Below, one piece after another: positions 1 to 11,199 of a DNA stretch of 33,104 nt. Origin of the DNA: Plantago elongata (taxonomy: Eukaryota; Streptophyta; Magnoliopsida; Lamiales; Plantaginaceae). Below the pieces are notes generated by a model that did not search any database, was not told where the DNA came from, and saw only the letters and a program-made list of their open reading frames with translations. Within the stretch, counting starts at the first letter, position 1. Every line of letters begins with the position of its first letter. Both the position numbers and the translations under genes were made by a program. Where the stretch lies: the NCBI GenBank assembly GCA_036897095.1, contig JAYMSP010001351.1, forward strand, positions 1-33,104. The letters are read 5' to 3'.

Positions 1-298
1 CCCCCTCCCGCCCCCCAAACCAGCAAAAAGGAGGTACTCCGGTTGTTGCAGGAGCCTCTCTAAAGGCACTGTTTAGACCTATGTTTATATGTCAAGGATA
101 CCTAATCAAAACAGAATCCTACTAAAATATGAATTTCCAAATAAGAGAAATTCTTATCAAACCAGAATATGATATATCCTAAGATACTAATTAATATCCT
201 ATTACTAAACTATTCTGATTTTCATCATAAACATCCAGGTACACAGAAATGTAACCAAATAATGTGTGTGTGTGTGTGTGTGTTGAGAGAGAACAGAC
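1..298 (-). other. intronic sequence of the KIN-14 gene, no exon seen
   Basis: This stretch lies downstream (minus strand) of the fifth kinesin exon and opens with a splice donor (GTCTGT) directly after the ATG codon of the conserved GKTHTM motif. The next exon of the family, expected to begin with an EGS/DRGLYARCFEEL-type sequence, is not found in any frame, so it must lie beyond the left edge if the gene is intact. A (TG)10 tract sits at 263-282. The first 16 bases are C-rich low-complexity sequence. Confidence 0.6.
263..282. repeat. (TG)10 microsatellite in kinesin intron
   Basis: Ten uninterrupted TG dinucleotides lie about 17 bases inside the intron from the splice donor at 298. Read on the gene strand it is a CA repeat. 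It is likely length-polymorphic. Confidence 0.9.
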
Positions 299-2304
299 CA
301 TAGTATGCGTCTTCCCTGAGCAGGATTGCCCGTATGCAAATACAGAAACATTATATCCATCAAAAGCGGACTGTACAAAAGGCTGAATATCAGTAAAAAG
401 GTCAGCTGCAATGGAACATGCCCATAAGTTAGTAGAGTTCCATGATCGGCTGAGACAGAAGAGTAAACCCAAAATGCAAATTTTCACCTTGTCCAACATG
501 AGGTCCATAAACCCTATCAAATTCGAAATCCTTCTTTGGATTACAAAGGCTATCATCCCCAGTATTTATACGGAGTATAACATCGTCGGGAAACTCCACC
601 ACGGAAGGGCCTTCGTCTTCAAAAAGTGGCCTGGCACGGCAAAACACCTTCACATTTCCTATAATTTATTATTTATTCACATAAGAGGTCAGGTAACTTT
701 AGGCGAAAATATGACATCGTATACATCTCAAATAGAGAAGATGGTCTAAGGGAAGACAGAAATTAAGACAGCTAGCAGAATGTTAGGTACCTTTGGCAGT
801 TAGTAGGTCATTAAATAACTTCCTCTTCTCAGATAGCAAAGGAGAAATTCTAGCTTCTGTCTCAAGAGCAGCCTGATCTGGAACAATTTCAGTACACAAT
901 ACAGTCAACAATAAAGATTGCCAAGGTGTCAAAGTCAATTCAAGTAAAGCGATTGTGATGGTCTGCGGTGTGCATATTTAGCAAGCATGTTTGGGTCTTT
1001 TTATTTAGTAATTCAACAGGAGATGTCCAAGGGTCTGTAATTTCTCATTTGCTTGCAAAACCTTTTACCTAAGCCCTTTTCTATCATTAATAGCTGCAAA
1101 TACCATCTACAAAGTCCTAATGTTTGAATTTTGTCACAGTTTTAAAACTAGAAAAAAAAAAAAAAAAAGATTCCCAATATGCCACAAAAGTGAAATATCT
1201 TAAGAGAACAGACACACTATGACCAAAAAGCAAACTTTCAAATGCCACAAAATAAAGGGTTTCAGAGGGATGGTATAATCAGTAAGGTAGAGTAATTCCA
1301 TTGAGAAATTTAAAAACTTTGATGTGTTGATATGCAGCAAATGAAAGACATTTCACCTGAATTAATCAGACAAACGACTTATATAAGAGTTAACTAAACA
1401 ATGTGACCAGTTCAAAATTTTAATAACCATTTATATTATTACCTAGTAGTATATTTACCTAATTTACGAGACTTATCAGCAAGTACACCCAAGTAACGTG
1501 TCACTCGATCTAGTTTTGCACTGGAATATTCTTGAAGGTCCATAGCTTCTTGCCTCAACTGTAAAAAATCTTCTCTGATAATCTGTACATAAGTTTTAAG
1601 ATGTTCAGTGCAGAGGAAATAACTCTTTTGAAATGGCAATGCTCATTTAAGCTTAAGTACATGATAACCACATTGTTGAGCAAGTATCAAGAATTACATC
1701 AATGATTCAATAAACTTTGCAAGAGTTGTTCCAGCTAAAACTTCCCTTGTATAATTGTGCTTATCTTACTATATTCTTCTTCTTATTATTAATTAAATAA
1801 CATCTGCCCTGCATTTTCACCATGAGTCGAAATCCAGCTCTCAACTAAACTCCTATACAGAGAATTCCATAATTCATCTAAGTAGAAAATCGTTGCAGTA
1901 AACAGTAAGTTGTTAGTCTATTTCGGTAACTAGAAATGAAATCAATGCATATATTCCCAAATCCTAAGAAGCAATATAAACAACATCGAATTTCCATATC
2001 ATCAAATAAAAAGCTCTGGGCAATAGACTGAACAAACTGAATTAGCACCGAAGCAACTACTAAAAATTCAAAAAAGGATTATGTGATCAGGAACCTTGAG
2101 TTGATCTTTCATTTGCAAGAGCTTGGAGTTGGTGACATGCTTGGATAGGTCAGCAGGCGAGGCAATTGACAAGGAGTGGCGACGGACAGGCGGAGCAACC
2201 GATGCTCTGTGGTAATCATCGGCAGCGTGGTCAACCAGCGATTTCCTCGGCTGGAAACCGGCGACCTCCCAATTCCAGCGGTTATTCCAACTCTGGTCCG
2301 CCAT
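299..2304 (-). CDS. KIN-14 kinesin of the KAC/KCA class, 5' part (5 exons)
   Basis: This is the N-terminal part of a kinesin-14 motor resembling Arabidopsis KAC1/KAC2 (KCA1/KCA2, KIN-14A/B). That class is linked to actin-based chloroplast positioning. Exons on the minus strand are 2304-2095, 1582-1459, 877-791, 658-488 and 405-299; all junctions are GT-AG and phases join cleanly to give 233 residues. Residues 1-70 are the MADQ...[14 protein letters not shown] leader with a basic Ser-rich patch. Residues 71-141 are a coiled-coil-type segment ([20 protein letters not shown]). The motor domain starts near residue 142 ([16 protein letters not shown]) and includes [13 protein letters not shown]. 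The P-loop at about 223-230 reads GQSCSGKT, with the essential G-K-T intact. In this class the motor is near the N terminus, unlike most KIN-14 proteins. The donor after exon 1 (GTTCCT) is weak, but the join restores the family sequence. The gene continues off the left edge, so integrity of the remainder is unknown. Confidence 0.92.
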
Positions 2305-3278
2305 TACCGAAATATGAAATTCAATCTGATTTAGTAAAGCTTAGCAATCCAATTTTGTGTACAGAGACTCACACCGGAAGCTTAAGCTGTGTCTCTCTCT
2401 CCCTTTCCAACTCAATTCTCCTTCTCAGCTCAGCTAAGGGCATTCATTTTTGGCATTGAATTGAATTGAATTAATCATCAATTTCTCTTTTTCAATTTTT
2501 AAAAACGTCATTCACTTCAAAACCAACTTACTGCAAACAAAAACGGCGTCGTTGCTCCTCATTTTTGTAAGAAATTACATTTACGTTTCGATCCGGTCTT
2601 TTGAGTGCCCAGTACCAGATGTAGACAAATTGTTGTGGTAGCTATGACACTTTTTGCACCACGAAAATAATTGAAACGGCTATGAAATTCGAAAATCACC
2701 AAAATACAAATTGCCGAAGCTATAAAGGCTATACATGTTCTCAGTAATCACCTAGCAGGACTTTCTCACCAATTACTGTTGTAATTAAATAGGTAACAAA
2801 TTTGAGCTCCTTCTTCATAATTTCTTTCTACAACACTGAGGAACAGAAGTTCCATTGAAATGGCTGAAATTGATCATGGGAAAATTAAACTAAATTTATG
2901 TACTGAAATTGAAGTATGATATTATCATGTTTAACGACAAATCAAACTGGCAAACAAAAAGAATCCAATCAAGGTTACATGATATTACACCTCCAAATGA
3001 ATTTGCATAGTTTTTCTGCCATTACTTGATGGTTTTTCAAATATGTGGGATAATCATGGCCAATTATTTAATATACAAATTAATATAATAAAACGTAGCC
3101 AAGTAATTAATATAAGAATTTTAAAAAATTATTAGGTAAATTCAAATTCCATAAGAGTAAGTATACTAAGATTTTCCTATAAATACAGAATCAGGTTCAA
3201 TAATTATAAACCAACCAAACTGATCGGACGTGTAATTTTTAAGCTGACCAGAAATCAGACCGGTTGCCTATATTTATG
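2305..3278. other. intergenic region between two divergent genes
   Basis: This holds the kinesin 5' leader, probably up to about 2450 with CT-rich stretches, and then AT-rich sequence with no convincing reading frame. A GC-rich AACGGCGTCGTT motif lies near 2542-2555. The stretch 3040-3330 is very AT-rich. I see no RNA gene or classifiable transposon here. Confidence 0.5.
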
Positions 3279-3285
3279 TATAAAA
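3279..3285 (+). promoter_or_regulatory. candidate TATA box for the gene starting at 3426
   Basis: TATAAAA lies 141 bases before the ATG at 3426. It is followed by an A-run and a CT-rich leader with many TTTC/CTC motifs, the usual look of a plant 5' UTR. Support is positional only. Confidence 0.35.
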
Positions 3286-3425
3286 CACTTTGAAACTCTA
3301 GAAACAAAAAAAAAAAAACACATAGTGGAAAGTGTTTTGTGCGTTTTTCTCTGATTTCTCTTCAATTTCCGCCGAATCTCGCCGTCTCCACCTCAATTTC
3401 ACCGAATTTCAACATTCAAGCAACC

Positions 3426-3785
3426 ATGGAGACGAATCAGGTAACAAATCAACAACAAAAATCGTTTTCTATTGAATGTGATCTGGGTTTTACTGTGTTT
3501 GTGAGAGTTTCTATAAATTTCTCAATGATTTCTACCAATCTGTTGTTTAAATATTCAGATTCAACTATTTCAATGTTCGAATCAACAAAACAACAACGAT
3601 GAAGAAGGAATCGGCTCTGATGTAGAAATCATACCAGAAATCAAACTTGTGAATCAATCCGTAAGTTCTTGAACTTTTATGTAGATTATTTTTTCATATT
3701 CCAGGTTCTTATTGTTTTAATATGTTCTGCTACTGATTTAAATACAATTTAATATGATTTTTAGGAAGATCAATTATGTTTTTAA
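3426..3785 (+). CDS. small or truncated acidic protein, unrecognised
   Basis: Three candidate exons join in phase: 3426-3440 (METNQ), 3559-3660, and 3765-3785, which ends in TAA. Introns carry GT/AG ends (GTAACA...TTCAG, GTAAGT...TTTAG). The predicted product is 45 aa, rich in N, Q, D and E (NQQNNNDEEGIGSDVEIIPE). It has a TATA-like box and a leader in front. It could be a genuine small gene. More likely it is the 5' end of a longer gene whose later exons were lost, because repetitive DNA begins directly after it. The acidic leader loosely recalls N termini of FAR1/FHY3-type or Mutator-derived proteins, but no FAR1 domain is present, so I assign no function. The third exon is the least certain part. 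Confidence 0.4.
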
Positions 3786-4312
3786 ATTGTTGTTTTAGCT
3801 ACTATCATTGTTTTGCTAGTTCATTTTATAATACGCGAGAATTGCCATTGTTTAGGATAGTTTTAAGTCGATTTGTTATCGATTTAACCATTTATATTAC
3901 AGATTTAGCTTTTATCGTGGATTATGTTGATTCATGTTCGTAATAATAGTTTTTAGATCATATATTACACATTTAACCACCTACATTACGATTTTAGGTT
4001 ACCAACAATGTTTACATTGTCAATAATTTGAAGAAAAAAAAATTTTGTACTCTTGTTAATGTTTTAATAGAAAATACTCTAGTTTTAAATTAATTTGTTG
4101 CTAATTTAATACTATATATTACTGACTTTAGCTTATAACATAATTGTACTTTTAAAATGTGTAATTCTAGTTTTAAGATGTAAGGTTACTATTTTAGGAC
4201 TAATGTTATGGTTTGAACTTTGAGCGCTTACCATTGTAGTTTCAAATGTTACTTCTGAGATGTGTAATTGTAGCTTTAAGATATAATGTTATTGTTTTAG
4301 GCATATATATTA
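3786..4312 (+). repeat. AT-rich degenerate repeat tract (T-strand orientation)
   Basis: The tract is built from loosely repeated units around TTTTAA(G/A)...TGTAATGTTA and TAGTTTTAAG. It resumes after the Mutator-like insertion (5725-5782), showing that it was already in place when that element inserted. Similar units recur at 26120-26430 in the same orientation and at 26720-27430 in the opposite orientation. There is no coding potential. Confidence 0.5.
4304..4312. repeat. 9-bp target-site duplication, left copy
   Basis: TATATATTA directly precedes the GGGATAATTACAT terminus and is repeated exactly at 5716-5724. A 9-bp duplication is the hallmark of Mutator-like elements. Confidence 0.85.
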
Positions 4313-5715
4313 GGGATAATTACATATACCCCATGTTAGATGTCCATGTTGTAGATGGATCCACTTAGATCAACAATTACATCCAGGTCCATTTGCGTTG
4401 ACCAAGTTATTTCACTATTCCCTTTACTTGCAAACCAAACACAGCCTTAGCCAATTCTTTTCACTTTTACTTGGATTGGGAAAATTACAGTACCACAATT
4501 CTCAATTCTTCGTGATTTCGTCTTCTTCTTCCGTCTGGGGGACTGTGTTGTTAACAGGCGCAATTCCGTCTTCTTCTTCTTCTTTGGACTATTTTTTGTG
4601 TTTAATTATTCTTCCATGTCCTTCCTGTTCATTCTCTTACCAAAATTGAATTGGGTTTTCTGTTTAATTGTTCTTCCCTGTTCTTCCACTTGATGTTCAT
4701 AATTTCTGTACCAACACAAACTGGGTTAGACCCAATCGGATTCAATCGACCTAGAGATTCTCGAATCGATCGCCATGGATGACTGTGGAGTTCGTGAAGC
4801 TCTGGTCGCCATTGATGGCGACTATACTAAGCTTCACGGATTCTCCTTTGCCCATCCGAATCGATTCATCGTTGTTCAAAAGCATTTAGATATGCGAATA
4901 ATGAACGGAATCAGATCGAATTGTCGGAGACTCAAATCGCGATTAGAGTCGCGACGAGTAGCCGGAGTTTTGAATGGAGATCGAAATCGGAAAAAGGAGA
5001 CGAACAGCAAGAATCGCGATTGGAATTGAATCGCGTTTGGCTTTTTGATTCGTCGTCTTGGATGATGAATCGAACAAGCTTGATGTTTGATAACGTTTAG
5101 AACAAGGTTTCGAACTCGTTCATTGCCTCATGAATCAACATCGAATGATTTCGAAGATTTGATATGTTATAGGGACCTAATGTGGGATTTTCAGAAACTC
5201 AAAGGACTGTCTTTTGAGAATTTGATTCTCTCCAGAGACTTGTGTGGTGAATTGACAAGTTATCGTAATTATAGTTTTGCCACAGAACTTTTAAATTCGT
5301 TTTAAAACCCCCAGAAGTTTGAACTTCTGTTATTAAATCTGAAATAAGAAGCCAATAAGGACTTTTTTTGTGTTTTAATAGCACCAATTCTCCCTTCCAA
5401 CGGCTATTTTTTTTGAAAATAACTGTAACTAAATTAATTACGGGTAAGTACCGGATAAACCAAATCAATTACATCCAGGTCCTCAAGTGATCCTTACGTG
5501 GCAGTCGTCAACTTAAGGCTGTTTGGCCAAATGCAAATTTTGAAATTCAAACAGGGACAAAAATGACTTTTCCGGGTTTAAGGTCGCCGAAAGTCAAATT
5601 CATGGACCTGGATGTAATTTATTTTTATCTACTAGGATTTGCATGTCATTGTTGATCTGGGTGGTAGCCATCTGTAATAAACGAATCTAACATGGGTGGT
5701 AGATGTAATTCACCC
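4313..5715. mobile_element. non-autonomous Mutator-like element (MULE), about 1.4 kb
   Basis: The termini are inverted. The left end reads GGGATAATTACATATACC and the reverse complement of the right end reads GGGTGAATTACATCTACC. Similarity continues inward for roughly 80 bases with gaps (CATGTTAGAT, AGATCAACAATTACAT). The flanks carry a perfect 9-bp duplication, TATATATTA. The motif ATTACATCCAGGTCC occurs inside three times: plus strand near 4378 and 5468, minus strand near 5608. No transposase domain is present, so movement would depend on an enzyme supplied elsewhere. The interior has a CT-rich leader-like stretch and one 84-codon frame, so a captured host fragment is possible but unproven. 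Confidence 0.8.
4775..5029 (+). CDS. 84-codon frame inside the MULE, unrecognised
   Basis: The frame starts MDDCGVREALVAIDGDY and ends in a basic tail rich in R, K and N. It is preceded by a CT-rich leader-like stretch (about 4500-4740) with no obvious TATA box. I recognise no domain. Base composition is nearer to coding DNA than the surrounding AT-rich sequence, which fits a captured exon. A chance frame is also possible. Confidence 0.3.
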   Translation: MDDCGVREALVAIDGDYTKLHGFSFAHPNRFIVVQKHLDMRIMNGIRSNCRRLKSRLESRRVAGVLNGDRNRKKETNSKNRDWN

Positions 5716-5724
5716 TATATATTA
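5716..5724. repeat. 9-bp target-site duplication, right copy
   Basis: This is an exact second copy of TATATATTA immediately after the GTAATTCACCC terminus. Confidence 0.85.
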
Positions 5725-5782
5725 TGGTTTAAAAGGTTTGTGTTATAAGTGAGACTATAAAATCTTTTGTTATGATTGTGAA

Positions 5783-6197
5783 TGTAACGGCCACTAATGG
5801 ACCGAGATCCAACCCGTTGGGGCGGCAAGGTTACGCATGACTGTCCCACCACTCAGTATGATATTGTCGCTTTGGGCCGTAACTCGAACGGATTTATTTT
5901 TGGGTTTCCCCAAAAGGCCTCATACCATAGTAGAGTGGTGGTCTGCATATATACCCATCATCTCTTTCACTCACTAGCAATATATGGGATGTTGGGTATT
6001 ACAATCTACCCCCTTACACTCTCGACGTCATCGTCGAACTTTCTTGGGGGTTGTCCTGGGACCAACCATTTATGCAGGACTCTAGAGGTGGCCCCTACGG
6101 GTTCAAGAGGTGGCTCCCACCGCCCATACAGTCCATCACATTCTCCCGCATGACACTTAGTTCCCGCAATTCCGGACGGTCCCGCTCTGATATCATT
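5783..6197 (+). repeat. interspersed repeat R, copy 1 (about 415 bp)
   Basis: It begins TGTAACG and is followed by CCACTAATGGACCGAGATCC. It contains GACTGTCCCACCACTC, a GATATTGTC(G/C)CTTTGGGCC block, CCCCAAAAGGCCTCATACC and GGGTATTACAATCTACCCCC, and ends GCTCTGATATCATT. At 6198 a second copy starts immediately with TGTAACGACCCGGCC. Similarity to the other copy at 13634-13947 is high throughout. Repeats with this layout are common in eudicot genomes, but I cannot assign the family. No protein is encoded; the overlapping frames are chance. Confidence 0.7.
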
Positions 6198-6239
6198 TGT
6201 AACGACCCGGCCACTAATTAACCGAGACCCGACCCGTTG
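6198..6239 (+). repeat. repeat R, copy 2, left fragment
   Basis: This is the first 42 bases of a second R copy, joined head-to-tail to copy 1. It stops at ACCCGTTG, where the minus-strand solo LTR begins. The remainder resumes at 13634 after the same bases. It keeps the ACCC that copy 1 lost near its start. Confidence 0.7.
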
Positions 6240-8349
6240 TGTAAGGCCCTGGTATGGTCCGGACGTCAAGGATCATGCCGAACTTCCAATTGCATAAATA
6301 TATCAGAGTAATAATTATTACAATCCCCAAATGTAATTCATAATATGATAATTATAACACACAGCTATGAAATCAGCAGCGGAGACAAGTCTTAGTACGT
6401 CTGTCTGTCTACGTACCTCGACCTTTCCTCGTGCTCAAAACCTGAGAAATCAAAGTTAAACGGGAAGAGCGTAAGTCGACAGACTCAGTGAGGATAATCA
6501 AGCAAGTATGAGATAATGCATGAATGCAACAGTATAGCAAACCAACACAACACGCTGATCAGGCAGTTGTAAACAGTGGGGGAAACCGGTATCAGTCAGT
6601 TAGGATATAGCACATGAAAGGTGCCAAATTTACAGTACTAAATAATAAATGTCTTGGGCTAGACCGAACGGATCAGGTTGCGGTCAACATCAGTAGCAGC
6701 GTGACTGCGCGGAGAGTTGCTTTTATGACAGGCACGACCCATCACAACTCATAAAACTAGACCGTTTGAATAGTCTGTATAGTCAGGGGTGCCCGAACAG
6801 GAAGGCTGCAGATCGCTTTACAACAGTATGTCGACAACGTCTACCAGGACAGTTTCCCAAATTTTTCCAAAAACAATGTGTGGTTGCTTTTCAAAATCAA
6901 TTTTCGTGCAATGCAGTTCATGTGGATCAACAGGACAGAATCAGGATGAAATATCACTCGATAACTGGGATAATAATATCAGGTCAATACAAGTCAGGTT
7001 GCTCTAAAATACAAGTTAATCGACAGCTATACAATCAGTAATCGTAATTAGTAATCGGGTTGGGTCAGTTGGTCGTCGTCGCGAAGCCGAAGTCGGTGTT
7101 AGATAGACAGGTACATAAACAGGAACATGTACTGGAATTTAAAGAAATGAATGGTAATAACTTTCTCAGGGCCGGATGCCGAAAGCCTAAAATCGCTCAC
7201 CTTGAGTGGACCGGTATGCTATGCAACTTCGAAATCCTGATGCACGGATAATGCTTCTTAGCTTTTGCGTAATAATAACCATAAGATTCCCGAAAAATTT
7301 GCCCCCAACCATAATCGTAAATAAGCAGCAACAATTAAAAGACGAAAACACTTACGTATATAATTTCATAAATTACCCAACCATATAAGAATCCAAACAA
7401 TCAGAACAACCAAATCAATTGGAGCAATTAAGCACAATTGTAAGCAAGTCGAATAGGCATACTCGATTTAGCTAGTAAGTTCCTTTTAAAACGCCACCAT
7501 AATACTATTATTTAAGTAGAGGAAATTGGACAATTAATCTGAAAGTGAGTTTTAGCAATTAGAGTGGCAGACTGGCAAGTACCTTTGGTTAACGAAAGAA
7601 ACAATAATTAAATCAAAGAACTACACAGAACCATTTAGTGAAATAGGATGTCAACTTGTCAAAATACAGTGAGTTTCTCCATCATGATTGGACTTATATC
7701 AGTTATTAAGTAGTAACAGAGTTTCCAAGCTTCAAGTCTGATATGTAATAAGGGAAGTCAGGACCAGAAAGAAAGTTTCAATGAATCTGAACAAATAGGT
7801 ACAAGTACACTACAAAACCAATCATCTCTAGTTGACAAACCATTACGGAAACACAACAATACAGAACCGACCAAACCTCCCTATTTACGACATAAACAGG
7901 AAAACAACAAGGACGCGAGCTAACCGTGCTATACACAAATTAAACTACATGATAAGGAAACTAGTGACAACTGATACTTCCCGGTTAAAGCTAGACCTGT
8001 GAATACTCAGCTTAATCTAGTCGTGTGACTGTTGAAAACCAAAAGCTGTTACAAGATTCCACTGTCAACTGTACATAGCCACCAAATGCAATAGGCAGAC
8101 TCAATTCCATACTGTAACAAGATTGACTTCACAGACCGAAAAACAAAACAGGGCATAATCGACATATCAAAAACACGCACAAACCACTATACACAAATAC
8201 GCAGACACCAATCGACATAGCTACGACTCACGAGCCAGATACATCTTAGTTCAACGCAAGCAGGATAACTCAACTAGAGCAACAATTTGAAAAATAACAC
8301 AACTTAATAATTCATTTTTCCCATCCCAAATTCGATTGAAATCGAAAGA

Positions 8350-8354
8350 GAAGG
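8350..8354. repeat. 5-bp target-site duplication GAAGG, left copy
   Basis: GAAGG precedes TGTGACGACCC and is repeated exactly after the ...GGTACA terminus at 12738-12742. Confidence 0.85.
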
Positions 8355-9028
8355 TGTGACGACCCGGTTAATCAAAAACGGTTGAGGTCCGATCTTATAC
8401 GCGTTATTTAAAAATATTATTTTATTTTGAGGCGGATTGAATTCGAATATTAGCAACCGGCTCGCATCCGCCAGTCGATTACGAGTGGCGTTAAATTATT
8501 TCTTGATATTATATTAATAAAATAATAATATAAATAATAAAATAAAAAGATATTTTTAAAATTTATACGGCTTTAGTTCATCGTAAACAATGTCCGGAAT
8601 CGATTTCCTGATTGTCCGGATTTTATTTGCGAGTCGTTTGGAAGCCAGAAGGAACCAACTATATATAATCGCAAAAAGACCAAAATACCCTGAACTTACT
8701 TTTCTCCTTCCTTGCCACCAAGTTGTTTTGGTCTTTTCCCATTGTCTTTCTTCCCCAAATCAACCTTCTTCCCGTTCAATCTTCCACAAGCCGCCATTCC
8801 CCTTTCTTCTCTTCCAATACGTTTCCTCTGCCCGTCCCAAAACACGATCGGCCACCATCACATCGCCACCGACCACGCCAAAAGCTTAACAAAGAAGAAG
8901 CCGCCGCCAACGGAGGAGGAGACGCGTGTGGCAGACAGAAGACACGCGGCGGAACAGAGAGGGACGGAGGAAGATGACTCACGGACACGCGTCGTGCCAC
9001 CGGCCGCCGCAGCTGCCGACCCCTACGA

Positions 9029-9038
9029 CTATAAATAG
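9029..9038 (+). promoter_or_regulatory. TATA box of the plus-strand LTR promoter
   Basis: CTATAAATAG is followed by a long CT-rich leader up to a splice-donor-like CACCGGTAAGTGC at about 9316-9327. The same order (CTATAAATACC, CT-rich leader, CCGGTTAGTGC) is found in the minus-strand LTR, so the arrangement is conserved between two diverged family members. Transcription would start some 30 bases downstream. Confidence 0.65.
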
Positions 9039-10841
9039 TCGGTTTCTTCTCCCCACTCCTCATACCTCTTCACTGCTCCTCCTTCTCTCCCATCTTCTGT
9101 TCATTCCCCACCTCCTCCGCCCACCGCTTCGACTGACACTGCACAGCCACTCGACCGCCACCACCGCGCCTCATCACTGCGCCACCACCACCGGAGGTCA
9201 CTGCACCTCACTTTCTCCACCATCCCCCACAATCGATCGCGATCCTGTGAATACATCACTTGCTCGGCTCCGTTACTCCATCTTCTTCGACCTTATCAAT
9301 TCGATTCGATTCACCCACCGGTAAGTGCTCTTCTTTCTGTTCGTTTGGGATGGGTAATTGTTTTATTTTGTCTTACTTGCAGTTTGTTAGTACTGTAGCA
9401 TATCAAAGTGATTTCCAATTCAATTGGTTGCCGAGTGTTGTTATCTGAGGTGTGTGTGGCTCGTGTTTGGGTCTGTAATCATGGGTGGGTTCTAAATCGG
9501 CCCTGTTTGTATCGTGATTGTGTGTTGGTTACGATGTTCATTGCAATTTGGCTTGCTCTGCCCTTCTCTGTCCGACTGAGGGTCTGTTGTTGTTAATTTC
9601 AATTATTTCTACTGCTAATGTCCATTCGAATTGATCTGTATAAGTTGTTCAGTGGTTGGGTTGATGCCTGTGTTTTGAATTCTACTGTGCTTTATTCAGT
9701 TGCGACTCCAGTTCCCTTTTTGTTCTTGTTCGAGTAAGACTATAGACATATTGGTTGCTATGCGAGTCGAAGTTTTATGAGGCTTTTGTCAAGGCGTAGG
9801 ACGAGTTCTGTCCTTAAGTTTTATTGAACTCCAGATAGTATACAAACTTAAAAGCAGCTAGTGATTGTATATATCTTGTTAATGGCTGAAAACGTCTATT
9901 GATGTATAGGATTAAGAATTATGTTGTACTAGTAGCATCACAAAATGATGTTATCTCCTGTTAGTAGTCTGGTTGTATATGTACGTACCTGTTAAACCCA
10001 CTGAGTGAAGTCATGTGCTTGAACTTGGCCTTGTCTTATAATTGGGGTTACCTACTAAGTTTAAACAGAAGTTGTGACATATGAAGTATGTTAGATGTTT
10101 ACGTAAAATGGGGGAGGGATTTCGCATTTACTAGTCTTTAAATGTTGTTTTCATTTAGAATTTCAAAATTTAGCAATTCCCTTCTTTAATATATGTTGTT
10201 AGTAATAGTAAACGATACTTAAACACATTTGTCTGTTTGATTGAAGAGCTTTACTGTTTGGGATTCCAATCAAAAACTAAATTTTATGAACCTAGAACAG
10301 TGGATGCCACACCACTATCCCCAAACAAATGGTATACTTGAAAGGGTTCTGGTTGCGGGTTACAAGGGAGTTTATGACGCAGTACTGTTAATTGGTAGTT
10401 TGGTTGGGTAAACTTAATTCATGTTAGGCGATTCAGTTTGTCGGCATTGATGTGTATTAATTGGATTGCGGAGATAGCTGTGAAGAAGCGGGTTAGAAGA
10501 GCTTTAGCTGATGACGGAGGAAGATGCTGAGTAGTAATCAAAATGCTAGGAAATAGTACCATGTTTAGGAAATACGAAGAAACTTGTATAAATATTTAAA
10601 TACGATAAGGATGATTATTTGAAGTAGTTTAATACGAGTAATATACTGTATAAATGCTCTACATTGTTGTAATCTGAATCCGATTTCTGTATTAGTTGTA
10701 AGAGACTCTTAGTTTAGAAAATTATGTAGGATTGCAGTCTTTCCAAGGTTTTATACGAAGAAATGTATCTGGAAATAATGGAGTTAACTAGAAATTAATG
10801 AATTATTTTCCTGACTGCTCCTGCTTGTTCTGATTGCTATT

Positions 10842-10857
10842 GGGGGGGGGGGGGGGG
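10842..10857 (+). repeat. G16 homopolymer
   Basis: Sixteen G bases in a row lie inside the plus-strand LTR. Length may be unreliable because of polymerase slippage or sequencing. Confidence 0.85.
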
Positions 10858-11199
10858 ATGTTACGGGAAATTATAATTGTTCTTGCGTAATACGTTAAGT
10901 AGTATTGTTCATGTATCAGGACTTCGAAGCTGCGTATCGTACCAGCCCAACCAAGGTGAGGACCTCACTTATCTTTATTCAAGTGAGCATTTATACGGCA
11001 TCAGGCCCTGGGGAATATAAAGTGCCTCCATATTGCTATTGTTAAGCCTTTCTGTTCAGTTACACCTAGTCGTAACCTTGGACCTAACTTTAGGACTTGT
11101 AGAATGTCTGACCGTACCGATATTCCGCTGACACTCTGATGGACTCTGACCTTGATATAATTTTGATTTAATAAATGAGTGTAGTGTACCCGTGTCTAT

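Noticed and set aside
191..298. Minus-strand frame continuing past the kinesin exon with [12 protein letters not shown], resembling the later VFEIYNEQ motif
   Set aside because: It is separated from the P-loop exon only by the CA repeat. The family needs about 50 residues between the two motifs, and there is no suitable acceptor. Best explained as intron read-through.
6006..6269. Minus-strand 87-codon frame in repeat R and the plus-strand 118-codon frame at 5797
   Set aside because: R copy 2 does not preserve the frames, so they are chance.
8590..9596. Several open frames of 60-132 codons in the LTR leader
   Set aside because: They are Pro/Ser/Thr-rich translations of a CT-rich leader in all three frames, with no domain and no conservation with the other LTR.
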